DNA of 57,671 nucleotides from a virus, in the IMG/VR virus record IMGVR_UViG_3300037198_000035, positions 1-57,671 of that record. One strand, written 5' to 3'. Position 1 is the stretch's first letter, and every line of letters begins with the position of its first letter. The position numbers were made by a program, and so were the translations under genes. Below the pieces are notes generated by a model that made no database searches, was not told the DNA's origin, and was given only the letters and a program-made list of their open reading frames with translations. Below, piece after piece: positions 15,255 to 22,194 of this stretch.

Positions 15255-15890
15255 TCATTTTGGCTCAAACAGCTTCTTGGCGATTCGGCAGGCGGTGGAT
15301 TCGCATATTCCAAATCTTTTAGCAATGCGTGTCGGCTTTTCCCCCAACCGAATCAGGTCCGAAAATTGATTGAATCTTTTTCCAACCAACTTGGCCCGTT
15401 TATGACCGTTAAACCGCGTAAAATAATGCCCCTTATTGGTTCTGTCTTTCATGTTATCCAGATGAGTTCCGATAAACAAATGGTTTGGGTTGCAACACGG
15501 CGGATTGTCGCAACGATGACACACAAAAAGACCTTGCGGAATTGCGCCCCTAGAAAGAATCCAAGCCATCCTGTGCGCCCCGAAAGGCAATCGGTCTTTG
15601 CTCAGAGTCCCATATCCTTGTTTGGAAATTGCCCTCATCCAAGGCCAACATTCGTTTTTCTTTCCCCGTTTTACGCCGCCCCAGAAATCGTGGTATGTCT
15701 TACGCGAACATGCTGGACATCCAGTTCTCTTTCCAGACAGAAATGGGTGCGACAATGAATCAAATTCTTTTCCACAGTCGCATTTGCAGTGCCACATCAG
15801 TTGCTTTCCTGGGATTCTGATGGGGCGAAGAATGAGCGCCATACCAAATCGCTGTCCGATTATGTTTTTGGCCTGTCTAGCAATAGTCAT
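15255..15890 (-). CDS. HNH homing endonuclease
   Basis: The N-terminal third has paired CxC motifs ('CKCDCGKEF' and 'GCPACS') of a zinc-finger DNA-binding region. The core 'GAHRMAWIL' to 'FVCHRCDNPPCCNPNHLFIGT' to 'NMKDRTNKGH' is the HNH nuclease of phage homing endonucleases. The C-terminus ('KPTRIAKRFGICESTACRIAKK') is a helix-turn-helix. It stands at the end of the leftward early operon, a typical location for a selfish endonuclease gene. Confidence 0.92.
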   Translation of the reverse strand: MTIARQAKNIIGQRFGMALILRPIRIPGKQLMWHCKCDCGKEFDSLSHPFLSGKRTGCPACSRKTYHDFWGGVKRGKKNECWPWMRAISKQGYGTLSKDRLPFGAHRMAWILSRGAIPQGLFVCHRCDNPPCCNPNHLFIGTHLDNMKDRTNKGHYFTRFNGHKRAKLVGKRFNQFSDLIRLGEKPTRIAKRFGICESTACRIAKKLFEPK

Positions 15891-15901
15891 AATTCACAAT
15901 A

Positions 15902-16294
15902 TCACTTTTTAGAAAAGAGCGCAAGCGAATACTTGGCAATGGCCAGAGGAAGGGTTTCGGCTCCACCTTCGTGAAGTGTTTCGCCTCTTTTGTTGGTTGT
16001 AAAAACAACAGCATATCCATCTCCCATGCCTTGAATAATCTGAACAGGAATGGACGATTCTTTTGCACACTTTTCCAGCACCATCATCGCGGCGGCGGCG
16101 TCGGTGGTTGGACGAAAGTATTTAATCCGGTTACTTTGTCCCTTTTCCTCGATGATAACCCCGTCAGTCGTGTGCAAGTAAAATGACGCGGCATCCAGTT
16201 GGTTTAACTTTGCGACGCGCCTCCATCCCATCACACGCCCGGCTAAATGGGCATCCAATTTTCTCATTTCTTTTTCAGTCATAATTCCTTTCAT
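15902..16294 (-). CDS. Phage ABA-sandwich domain protein
   Basis: The 'FRPTTDAAAAMMVLEKCA' segment and the final 'AETLPLAIAKYSLAL' are the hallmarks of the small phage ABA-sandwich domain proteins. Their role is not known. The ATG at 16294 overlaps the previous stop as ATGA; a second ATG at 16282 with AAAGGA in front is an alternative. Confidence 0.75.
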   Translation of the reverse strand: MKGIMTEKEMRKLDAHLAGRVMGWRRVAKLNQLDAASFYLHTTDGVIIEEKGQSNRIKYFRPTTDAAAAMMVLEKCAKESSIPVQIIQGMGDGYAVVFTTNKRGETLHEGGAETLPLAIAKYSLALFSKK

Positions 16295-16491
16295 TTTACC
16301 TGCAACTCGCCTGACTTTTCCCCGCCGAGATCAACTCCCGCACGCAACTTGTGCGCCCGGTCAGCCTCGACTCGCGTCACCATTGCCGCTCCTGCCGCCA
16401 TCGCTTCAATGACCATCTCCACAGGAACTTGCGAAGCGCACGCATGGTCAATGACGAACTTCACGGCGGCTGGCTTGAAATCAAATTTCAT
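16291..16491 (-). CDS. Hypothetical protein, 66 aa
   Basis: Small Ala/Val-rich helical protein ('VIEAMAAGAAMVTRVEADRA') ending in a basic tail. Unrecognised. The start at 16491 overlaps the stop of the DUF4326 gene as ATGA, which supports this start over an upstream one. Confidence 0.6.
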   Translation of the reverse strand: MKFDFKPAAVKFVIDHACASQVPVEMVIEAMAAGAAMVTRVEADRAHKLRAGVDLGGEKSGELQVK

Positions 16492-16778
16492 GGGTTTGCG
16501 AGTCGGATAAGCACCGAGGCATGACAAATATCAGGTTCTCCCGCTTTCGGCAGCGGACACCAACACGCCAAGTTCTTGCCGCGCAACTGTTCAATGGCAT
16601 CGCCAATCAACCCGTCCGTGATGTTGGCTTCGTAAAGCGAAACGCATTGGTCGCGGTCGCCGTCTATTCCAATTCGGAATGGATTGCCAAAGCGTGATGG
16701 GCGGGAAACTTTCACGGTGTTTGGAGGCATACGCCAGCCGCGCTTTCGACTCAACTGGATTCGTTTAGGTTCACTCAT
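16488..16778 (-). CDS. DUF4326 family protein
   Basis: The 96-aa product contains 'RGWRMPPNTVKVSRPSRFGN' followed by 'LRGKNLACWCPLPKAG..CHA', the core of the DUF4326 family common in phages and bacteria. The conserved Cys and His residues near the end suggest metal or nucleotide handling, but no function is established. It overlaps the next gene by ATGA. Confidence 0.85.
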   Translation of the reverse strand: MSEPKRIQLSRKRGWRMPPNTVKVSRPSRFGNPFRIGIDGDRDQCVSLYEANITDGLIGDAIEQLRGKNLACWCPLPKAGEPDICHASVLIRLANP

Positions 16779-16835
16779 CTCATTTCCTCATCCGTCAGCT
16801 TGGTTGACCGTAAAACAAAATTGGAAAGCGGGGGG

Positions 16836-17054
16836 TCATAACGGTGTGGATATTTGTCCTAATCGAAGCGTCATAACTGTGATAGACACTCCGAATTTCA
16901 CGGCTAGTTTCTTCATGGCCATATCATCGCCGATGTCTATGTTTCCGCCCATGCGCTTAATCTCTTTACGCACCAATTCCTCCGGCATGAGCAAACACAT
17001 GGCGAAATAGTTGGACTCTTTTTCTTCGGTCAAGTCAATGGATGGAATTTTCAT
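16836..17054 (-). CDS. ImmA/IrrE-like C-terminal segment without the HExxH motif
   Basis: 'EKESNYFAMCLLMPEELV' and 'MKKLAVKFGVSITVMTLRLGQL'-like sequence match the C-terminal half of ImmA/IrrE (DUF955) metallopeptidases, which cleave repressors in some phages and elements. The zinc-binding HExxH half is absent and the gene starts in an ATGA overlap, so the short form is a defined gene rather than a random break. It may act as a non-catalytic partner or be a relic. Confidence 0.6.
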   Translation of the reverse strand: MKIPSIDLTEEKESNYFAMCLLMPEELVRKEIKRMGGNIDIGDDMAMKKLAVKFGVSITVMTLRLGQISTPL

Positions 17055-17938
17055 TTAGTCTTTTTCCGCTTTGAGCCGTCTGCGTTTAACCCCCTCGCAA
17101 GATTATCTTCAATTTTGCTGTAAAAGTCGTTTTCTTCCGGGATGTCGGTTACGGGAGGTATTGATGAATGTTTGTGACTGTCAGGTATCCCCAAAATCTC
17201 TCTGGCCTCGGCCCGTATCTGATACCACGCAGCACACTTCTCTGCTTCGCGCGCCCAATGGTCAGCGGCGATAGCTTCTTGATTCAGGGCGTCGAGGCAT
17301 TTGGCGAGCATCTTTCGGAGTCGGTCGCGCTCGGTTTCAATCTGATAAATGTAGGATGCCACATTCGGAAGAATAACACACGCTTCAACTTTCCTTGCCT
17401 CATCCCGTTGGCGTTCGAGTTTGCGGGCGAAGATAACAAGTCCAAGTGTTCCTAATTCACATTTATGATTTTTAAGAATAAAAGCATCCGTCTCTGGTGT
17501 TGGTGTGTTCATGTGTTCGAGTCCTTGACGAGCAGATTGACAGTTTGGGCAGTATTCCGGCGAACCTTCGCTCATTGTCGTTTTACGGTCAGGTGTTTTG
17601 CATTCATAGTGTCCGGTAAATTCCTTCACAAACTCATTAACTTTTTCAGATTCGGACTTTGGCGCTCTGCGAGTTTCAGTTTGCCAAATAATTGGGAAGC
17701 ATGGCACAATGCAGAGATACCACGTCGTTTGTTTCGGTTGCGTCATTTCGGTTGGCGTGTGGCCGCTGGTGTAGGCATGACCGGCTATTGGGTCGCCGCA
17801 GTGACACGTTGGCTCCGGGACGAGAGTTTTCCAGTATAGACCTATCCAGCAGTCTTGTTTGACGAATTTTATTTTCATATTGTCTTGAATTGATATTTGA
17901 TTGAGTTCGGATTCAATTATTTCATCGCTGTTTTTCAT
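17051..17938 (-). CDS. 295-aa early protein, apparent fusion of two small phage proteins
   Basis: The first 95 residues ('MKIKFVKQDCWIGLYWK' to 'IVPCFPIIWQTETRR') have the look of a small stand-alone phage protein with a CxC zinc-type motif. Residues from about 140 on ('MNTPTPETDAF' then 'FARKLERQRDEARKVE') match a second common type, a coiled-coil protein that normally starts at that Met. A Cys pair ('CPNC') lies between them. The arrangement suggests in-frame fusion of adjacent genes. Function unknown. ATGA overlaps link it to both neighbours. Confidence 0.6.
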   Translation of the reverse strand: MKNSDEIIESELNQISIQDNMKIKFVKQDCWIGLYWKTLVPEPTCHCGDPIAGHAYTSGHTPTEMTQPKQTTWYLCIVPCFPIIWQTETRRAPKSESEKVNEFVKEFTGHYECKTPDRKTTMSEGSPEYCPNCQSARQGLEHMNTPTPETDAFILKNHKCELGTLGLVIFARKLERQRDEARKVEACVILPNVASYIYQIETERDRLRKMLAKCLDALNQEAIAADHWAREAEKCAAWYQIRAEAREILGIPDSHKHSSIPPVTDIPEENDFYSKIEDNLARGLNADGSKRKKTK

Positions 17939-18234
17939 TTTGGTTGATTGAATTGGGCGAGAGAGGCGCGGGCCATTTTTTGAATCCTACCAATGTCGTC
18001 CACCCAATCTGCCGCATCCGTGTATTCATTTGAAATGGCCAGAGCCAATTCCAAAAGCCCTTTTGAGCCTTGCTTCCATCGGTTCAATTCCTGTTCGAGT
18101 TGGTCTTTAACAGCCTCTGTGAGCCCGATGCTGGTCAAATGCAATTCGGTTGATGACTGGATATAACAATCATCCCCGACTTCACACTTCTTAAATCCTA
18201 GTTGTTCTAGTGTTCTTGGTGTTTCAGAGTTCAT
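17935..18234 (-). CDS. Hypothetical early protein, 99 aa
   Basis: Begins 'MNSETPRTLEQLGF', a style of start common in small phage proteins; the C-terminal half is helical. The ATG at 18234 is preferred to one at 18297 whose extra residues look non-coding. Overlaps the next gene by ATGA. Unrecognised function. Confidence 0.55.
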   Translation of the reverse strand: MNSETPRTLEQLGFKKCEVGDDCYIQSSTELHLTSIGLTEAVKDQLEQELNRWKQGSKGLLELALAISNEYTDAADWVDDIGRIQKMARASLAQFNQPK

Positions 18235-18343
18235 TTGAATTGATAGTTTCTTCGGTTCAGCCGTGCCCGCAGATTGGCGCAGGCCAGTTGACGGCACGCC
18301 ACGCGCAGTTCGCGCAGGGCTGAGGCTGTTTTGGGGAAGTCGT

Positions 18344-18883
18344 TCATGTTGATATTAACTCCACATCACTTTCAACTTCGTCGCCGAAGGCGTGCCAGCC
18401 GGTTTCTCGTTTGCGGCAGAACAGTTCGATCCTCGGCACGTCGCCGAACAATTCCACGATTTTGTCTTTGATAACGATTGGTTTTTCAGAGTGTCGAGTC
18501 AGCGGTTCAAAGCACAGTTGGCTTACCGCATTGCCGACGCGCTTGGGTTTGCCGCGAGTGGCAAGCAGGCACACTTCCGAGTTGCCGCGAGTCCAGCGGC
18601 CAAGCCCGAAGAAGAAGCCCGCATCGGATTTGTTTTTCTTCACCCACAAAAAGCCGATTGATTTGTATTTGAAGCCCCACGCCTCGATGACATGCAAAGC
18701 TTCGGGAAGTAGCGGCCACGTTGCCCACATGAGCAGCACGCAGTCATTGGCGGAGATTGACGCGACGGGCAGGGCTTTGATTTGTTCGATGCTCATCGTG
18801 TTGTAGTGGCCTTCCGCGTTGCCATTGCACCCGGCGTCTTGGTAGCGCCACGGCGGGTCTGCGTAGATTACTTGGTATTTCAT
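18344..18883 (-). CDS. MT-A70 family adenine methyltransferase
   Basis: The catalytic 'YADPPWRY' (DPPW at residues 9-12) near the N-terminus, 'NDCVLLMWAT', 'WGFKYKSIGFLWVK' and 'GRWTRGNSEVCLLATRG' are the ordered motifs of MT-A70 N6-adenine methyltransferases. Length of 179 aa is normal for phage members. It probably methylates adenine in phage DNA and so protects against restriction. It is coupled to the upstream 67-aa gene by ATGA. Confidence 0.92.
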   Translation of the reverse strand: MKYQVIYADPPWRYQDAGCNGNAEGHYNTMSIEQIKALPVASISANDCVLLMWATWPLLPEALHVIEAWGFKYKSIGFLWVKKNKSDAGFFFGLGRWTRGNSEVCLLATRGKPKRVGNAVSQLCFEPLTRHSEKPIVIKDKIVELFGDVPRIELFCRKRETGWHAFGDEVESDVELIST

Positions 18884-19083
18884 ACCTGTTTGAACTTTTT
18901 AAGGAACTCCACCCTGCTCCACCGCTCTTGCACGCCGTCCTCGGCAACTACGGTTACGGTCTGCCCGTCGTCCTCAATCACAACCACGCGACCGAGTAAC
19001 TCGCCAGAATCCCACATGACGGCCAGATTGCCCTTGTTGCGGGCTTGGTCGCGGGCGAGAAGCATGGCGGCGAGGGGGGTCAT
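18880..19083 (-). CDS. Hypothetical protein, 67 aa
   Basis: A small protein with a C-terminal beta-type region ('ELLGRVVVIEDDGQTVTVVAEDG') like a small barrel. Unrecognised. Linked by ATGA to the MT-A70 gene and to the nuclease gene before it. Confidence 0.6.
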   Translation of the reverse strand: MTPLAAMLLARDQARNKGNLAVMWDSGELLGRVVVIEDDGQTVTVVAEDGVQERWSRVEFLKKFKQV

Positions 19084-19529
19084 GGTAAAACAAGCTGCTG
19101 TTTCCAGACGGATTTTTCACGCCACACCAAATAGAAATCCACTTCCGGCCAGAGCGTGGCGGCGACTTTAATGGTGAGGATACCCCGTGCGACGTTTTTT
19201 GCCTGCTTCGGCCCTTTCGTTTCCCAACAAACAAGCCCGCCCTCCATCCACGCCATCAGGTCCGGTTTATACCACGCTCCATTGGCCAGCCGGAAGCGGA
19301 TTGCCTGTGCGCGGAATTTAATGTCGGGATGTAATGCCTCTTGATGACGACGCCAATCAGCTTCCAGCTTGTTCGGCGGCTTCTCCCCCTGGCGTATCCT
19401 CTTGTCCTGACCAGCAACCGGCGCGGGAGTGCTGGCGAGCGGGCGGGACGAAACCTTTACCCACTCGCCAGCGGAGTTTTGGGCAAACCCTTTCGCCCGC
19501 ATGGTTGAATTGAAGTCGGCGGTCAGCAC
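19080..19529 (-). CDS. DUF1064-like PD-(D/E)XK nuclease
   Basis: 'ANGAWYKPDLMAWMEGG' followed by 'CWETKGPKQAKNVA' gives the PD...ExK metal-binding pattern, and 'ILTIKVAATLWPEVDFYLV' follows, as in the DUF1064 phage nucleases. They are thought to process DNA during recombination or resolve junctions. The start is a GTG directly after the previous TAA; an ATG at 19502 is an alternative. It shares the operon with SSB-like and Sak4-like genes. Confidence 0.75.
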   Translation of the reverse strand: MLTADFNSTMRAKGFAQNSAGEWVKVSSRPLASTPAPVAGQDKRIRQGEKPPNKLEADWRRHQEALHPDIKFRAQAIRFRLANGAWYKPDLMAWMEGGLVCWETKGPKQAKNVARGILTIKVAATLWPEVDFYLVWREKSVWKQQLVLP

Positions 19530-20243
19530 TTACTCGTCCCTTTCCTTGTTCTTCGCCAGCACGTCGGCAATACCGTTTTGGAATCCCTTGGCACCGTCCG
19601 CGCCGAGATTCGCGTTGAGCCAGTCATTAAACCGCTTGCAGCCGCGCTTGACGGCATCGAACCGCTCCTTGCTGGCGGGTTGTTCGCTGTCCAGACGCTC
19701 GCCCAGGATGCGCGTGCCGATTTTGACGCGGAGCGCGGCATACCACTTTTTGCCGAACCGTCCGACAATGAGCGTGCCGTTGTCATCGTTGGCCGGTGTG
19801 AACAGTGGGATTTCCTCGCGCAGTTCAAACTTGGCTTCGGCCTCGATCAACTCGGCTTGGAAGTCGGCGGGAGTCATCACTTCCGACAGGCAGCAATTCA
19901 GGGCAAGCACTTCCTTGTCAGTTGGAATTTCGCCTTTCCAAATGTCGGCGATGAACTTCTCCAAAAAATAATACTTCTTGGAATCATTTGGGCAGAAAAC
20001 CACGACGCACTTTTCCGGTCGCATTTCAAACCCGGCATTGAGTGTCGCGGACAGGGTTTCCATGCGGCTTTCCGCTTCGGTGGTCTTGGCTTTGTAGGTT
20101 GCTTTCACGCTGTCAAATTCCGCCTCAACGGATTTGAGCGAGTCGTAAGACCGGCGAAAATCTCCGTTGAGTTGCAAGACTTCTTCGGGCGTGAACGTGT
20201 GTTTAATGGACTTGGTTTCGATTTTTGGTTTGATGGGTGTCAT
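19530..20243 (-). CDS. Early phage protein with N-terminal coiled coil, 237 aa
   Basis: Residues 15-70 form a likely coiled coil ('YDSLKSVEAEFDSVKATYKAK'); the rest is a mixed domain of unknown type. Similar coiled-coil starts are seen in phage proteins next to recombination genes. It directly precedes the nuclease gene and may act with it. No catalytic motif is evident. Confidence 0.65.
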   Translation of the reverse strand: MTPIKPKIETKSIKHTFTPEEVLQLNGDFRRSYDSLKSVEAEFDSVKATYKAKTTEAESRMETLSATLNAGFEMRPEKCVVVFCPNDSKKYYFLEKFIADIWKGEIPTDKEVLALNCCLSEVMTPADFQAELIEAEAKFELREEIPLFTPANDDNGTLIVGRFGKKWYAALRVKIGTRILGERLDSEQPASKERFDAVKRGCKRFNDWLNANLGADGAKGFQNGIADVLAKNKERDE

Positions 20244-20273
20244 GGCGTCTTTCGTGGTTTATGGTTGTTGTTT

Positions 20274-20609
20274 TTATCTCCCGCCGGCTGCCGCCCCTTG
20301 CGGAGCGACAGCGTTCTTCTGTGTCTGTGAGACGCTCAAAGCAGTCTCGTTTTGATTTAGAACAAAGAACGCGCTGGGCTGCGATAACGGCAGCCGGCGG
20401 GGGATGGGGGAAGGTTTTAGTATGGCATCAAGCGGACTTATAGACAAGTAAGATTCGATGCGTTTCTCGGTGGATAGAGATTTAGGCAGGCGCTGGGAGT
20501 GTTCGCAAAACTGGCGGACATAGAGGCAATAACTATCCTCGGTAGAAAGCGAGAAGTGCTTTAGCCTTATGAACTCGCGTACTTTTTGAACTGCCTGATC
20601 CGTTGTCAT
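20274..20609 (-). pseudogene. Truncated tyrosine recombinase, N-terminal SAM-like domain only (intI-like)
   Basis: Residues 1-55 ('VQKVREFIRLKHFSLSTEDS' to 'KRIESYLS') match the N-terminal core-binding domain of XerC/IntI-type tyrosine recombinases. After that the frame enters a hairpin repeat (20280-20401) and the catalytic domain with its Arg, His and Tyr residues is missing, so no active enzyme can result. It lies beside the first cassette junction (20639) and points away from the attC array, which is where intI lies in integrons. The fragment alone cannot show that it was an integron integrase rather than another recombinase. Confidence 0.65.
20280..20401. repeat. Foldback (MITE-like) hairpin, 14-bp perfect ends
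   Basis: CCCGCCGGCTGCCG (20280-20293) and its exact reverse complement (20388-20401) bound a 122-bp stretch. Inside them GCGTTCTT (20311-20318) pairs with AAGAACGC (20366-20373). It replaces the rest of the recombinase gene. No target duplication is evident. It might also be a decayed large attC-like hairpin. Confidence 0.55.
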
Positions 20610-20645
20610 AGATAAGTTACAAATGTTGCTTAATCATTGTTCAGC
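20610..20645 (+). promoter_or_regulatory. attI-like junction between recombinase fragment and first cassette
   Basis: The 36 bases between the recombinase start codon and GTTCAGC (20639-20645), where the first cassette begins. The location and the presence of a GTT core on this side only fit an attI site. No integrase-binding repeats are certain. Confidence 0.4.
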
Positions 20646-20934
20646 GGCTTACCGTAGAGAGGTATGCTTTTGTTTCTGCCGCGAATCGTTCTTTACCGGC
20701 TGCTGGATTTGCGACCAGTCCTTTATCAATGTCGCTACACAGTGCAAAACCGGCGTCGTATCCCTTTACGAAGGCGAGTTCTATTTGTTTGCTGTCTGTC
20801 ACATATACGGTGTTTGTCTTGTATTGCGTCACAGTTGTTTCGGTGGCTGATTCTTGTTTCGAGCAGCCGCTGAACAATTCCATGCAGGCGACAGCTAGTG
20901 TTCCTGCCAGTGCGATTGATTTCAGTCTTTTCAT
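20641..20934 (-). CDS. Cassette-encoded lipoprotein, 97 aa
   Basis: Signal sequence 'SIALAGTLAVACMELFSGCS' with a lipobox-like 'LFSGC' (Cys at about residue 24), then a Thr-rich linker and a helical domain. It is probably a lipid-anchored envelope protein. The ATG lies in the loop of attC1 and overlaps the previous stop (ATGA); the signal peptide is encoded by the attC arm itself. The TGA stop lies in the GTTCAGC core at the attI junction. The gene therefore fills its cassette but reads opposite to canonical cassette direction. Confidence 0.75.
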   Translation of the reverse strand: MKRLKSIALAGTLAVACMELFSGCSKQESATETTVTQYKTNTVYVTDSKQIELAFVKGYDAGFALCSDIDKGLVANPAAGKERFAAETKAYLSTVSR

Positions 20935-20994
20935 ATTTCGGTTTCAGTTGTGAGTCTCGGCATTACCCGCCGCGCCTGATGTCGGTCGTTCGGC
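20869..20994 (+). repeat. attC1, integron-type recombination site
   Basis: R'' box GCTGAAC (20869-20875) followed by AATTCC, and R' box GTTCGGC (20988-20994). The arms pair as CATGCAGGCG against CATCAGGCG (reverse complement of the right arm), leaving one extra G on the R'' side as in known attC sites. The R'' box extended to 11 bases (20865-20875) is the exact complement of the cassette start at 20639-20649. Confidence 0.8.
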
Positions 20995-21251
20995 TTTTTC
21001 ATTTGTGGTCGCACCGGAAGTGATTCCTGATATTTGCGTGCCCTTTCATTTCCTGATTTGCAGTCAATTTTATGCCCCGGCCACACCGCAGCACACTCTT
21101 TGCACTTCCCGTTTTTATGGCGGTTTTCATCCGTTGCCCAAGCCGAACAAGGCGTTGCAGATAATTCGCTTTTCCGCTTTCGCCTCATGGCGTCTTGACA
21201 CAAGATGCAGTCCTCGTCGTAGAGGATATGACTTTTACAATGGTCGCTCAT
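20931..21251 (-). CDS. Cassette ORF, Cys-rich 106-aa protein
   Basis: The N-terminal 70 residues hold several Cys and His residues in pairs ('DEDCILCQDAM', 'NGKCKECAAVW', 'GHKIDCKSG') and may bind zinc. The last 25 residues ('KKPNDRHQARRVMPRLTTET') are encoded by the R' arm of attC1, so the frame reads through the recombination site. The ATG lies in the R' arm of attC2 with GAGAAAG upstream. Function unknown. Confidence 0.6.
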   Translation of the reverse strand: MSDHCKSHILYDEDCILCQDAMRRKRKSELSATPCSAWATDENRHKNGKCKECAAVWPGHKIDCKSGNERARKYQESLPVRPQMKKPNDRHQARRVMPRLTTETEI

Positions 21252-21272
21252 ATCTGAACTTTCTCGTTAGGT
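21142..21272 (+). repeat. attC2, integron-type recombination site
   Basis: R'' GCCGAAC (21142-21148) followed by AAGG, and R' GTTAGGT (21266-21272), which fits GTTRRRY. Arms pair as GTTGCAGATA against GTTCAGATA with one extra G on the R'' side. AAGCCGAAC (21140-21148) is the exact complement of the cassette start GTTCGGCTT (20988-20996). Confidence 0.8.
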
Positions 21273-21273
21273 G

Positions 21274-21486
21274 CTAATTGATTTCTCGGCATTCAATGCT
21301 CGGTTTTTCACATTTTTTGCCTGCGAATGGGCAGTCTATCCGCTCCATCTTGGTTAGGAACTTTCCCACGTCTTTCTCGCTTGGATGGCGCAGTTCTGTT
21401 GTGAAGTTGCCGAGCTTCGTTCCACATTCGGCGCATCGGTATTCCGTTCCCTCTAGCGCGTCATTTATTTCTTGGATGACTTTCAT
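21274..21486 (-). CDS. Cassette ORF, zinc-ribbon-like 70-aa protein
   Basis: 'YRCAECGTKLGNF' and later 'CPFAGKKCEKPSIEC' look like a small zinc-binding protein. The ATG at 21486 is 13 bases from the R'' box of attC3; a GTG at 21522 inside attC3 would add 12 residues. The stop TAG lies directly at the start of the cassette (21274-21276), next to the R' core of attC2. Function unknown. Confidence 0.6.
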   Translation of the reverse strand: MKVIQEINDALEGTEYRCAECGTKLGNFTTELRHPSEKDVGKFLTKMERIDCPFAGKKCEKPSIECREIN

Positions 21487-21500
21487 ATTCGTGAGTTCGC

Positions 21501-21627
21501 ACCTAACAACGCGCTGCTGCACAACGAGTGGTGTCCCTTCCAGTTGGCGGCATCGCGTTAATTTTACGGTTTGGTTGCATTGGTTACTCCCTGCCCACCA
21601 CTCGTGGCAGAGCTTGATTCGTTAGCC
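21501..21627 (+). repeat. attC3, integron-type recombination site
   Basis: R'' ACCTAAC (21501-21507) followed by AACGCG, and R' GTTAGCC (21621-21627). Arms pair as GCTGCTGC against GCTCTGC with an extra G on the R'' side, then a perfect ACGAGTGGTG stem. GCACCTAAC (21499-21507) complements the cassette start GTTAGGTGC (21266-21274). The R' side shares AGCTTGATTCGTT with attC4. Confidence 0.85.
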
Positions 21628-21848
21628 GTCTCTGCGAGTAAGATGCGGGCTTTTGATGCCTCGCGCCCCAAATCACTTACTGCGACTTCTCGTGTTCCGA
21701 CTAGCGCTTGGGCGTCGTAGCGATGAGCACACACGTAGTCAGCCCTGTTCGTGAGGTTTTGGAGTTGTTCACGCAGACGGCTAACAACGCGCTTCACCGC
21801 GACGTCGGATAGCCCCTTCAGTTTGGTTGTTTTTTTGGCAGTACTCAT
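21564..21848 (-). CDS. Cassette ORF, 94-aa basic helical protein
   Basis: The N-terminus ('KRVVSRLREQLQNLTNRADY') is basic and helical; the 'KRVVSR' part is encoded by the attC4 R'' arm and recurs in the protein at 25787-26044. The last 20 residues ('ANESSSATSGGQGVTNATKP') are encoded by the R' arm of attC3. The ATG lies in the attC4 loop after GGAGAAAGG. No known family. Confidence 0.55.
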   Translation of the reverse strand: MSTAKKTTKLKGLSDVAVKRVVSRLREQLQNLTNRADYVCAHRYDAQALVGTREVAVSDLGREASKARILLAETANESSSATSGGQGVTNATKP

Positions 21849-21905
21849 ATTCCAGTTTTCCTTTCTCCACCCGCCACCGGCGCGGGTGAGCTTGATTCGT
21901 TCGGC
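21779..21905 (+). repeat. attC4, integron-type recombination site
   Basis: R'' GGCTAAC (21779-21785) followed by AACGCG, and R' GTTCGGC (21899-21905). Arms pair as GCTTCACC against GCTCACC with an extra T on the R'' side, then GCG/CGC pairs. AGACGGCTAAC (21775-21785) is the exact complement of the cassette start at 21621-21631. No matching next R'' is seen to the right, so this is the last recognisable site. Confidence 0.85.
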
Positions 21906-21990
21906 TTCATGAACACGATCCAGTGCGTCTTAGCCGTTTTGCCGCACCGTTGTCCTACCAGCTTCGCTGTTGAACGAATAGCTCGGTATG

Positions 21991-22155
21991 CTAGCGAATT
22001 GTATCTAGTGCTTTGCGGATGGTCGCAAAGGAAGGGATATCGCCGGAATGCGGTTTTATCTTCAGGCGCTTACAAACGACGTCTTTAGTTAGGGATTCCC
22101 GACTAGACTTTGGCTGCATCGCTACGTGGGTTTTGCTTGATTTTGGTGTGGGCAT
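21991..22155 (-). CDS. 54-aa basic protein
   Basis: The ATG at 22155 has AAAAGGAG 8 bases upstream, a strong ribosome binding site. The product is Lys/Arg/Ser-rich ('KSSRESLTKDVVCKRLKIKP' then 'FATIRKALDTIR') and could bind nucleic acid. It lies between the SSB-like gene and the attC array; the 85 bases between it and attC4 hold no gene I can see. Confidence 0.6.
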   Translation of the reverse strand: MPTPKSSKTHVAMQPKSSRESLTKDVVCKRLKIKPHSGDIPSFATIRKALDTIR

Positions 22156-22194
22156 GCAATGTTCTCCTTTTAGAATAGTCGATGTTGCTCATTT

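Noticed and set aside
19578-20330. Plus-strand frame of 250 residues
   Set aside because: Antisense to the coiled-coil early gene that fits the operon; no family features.
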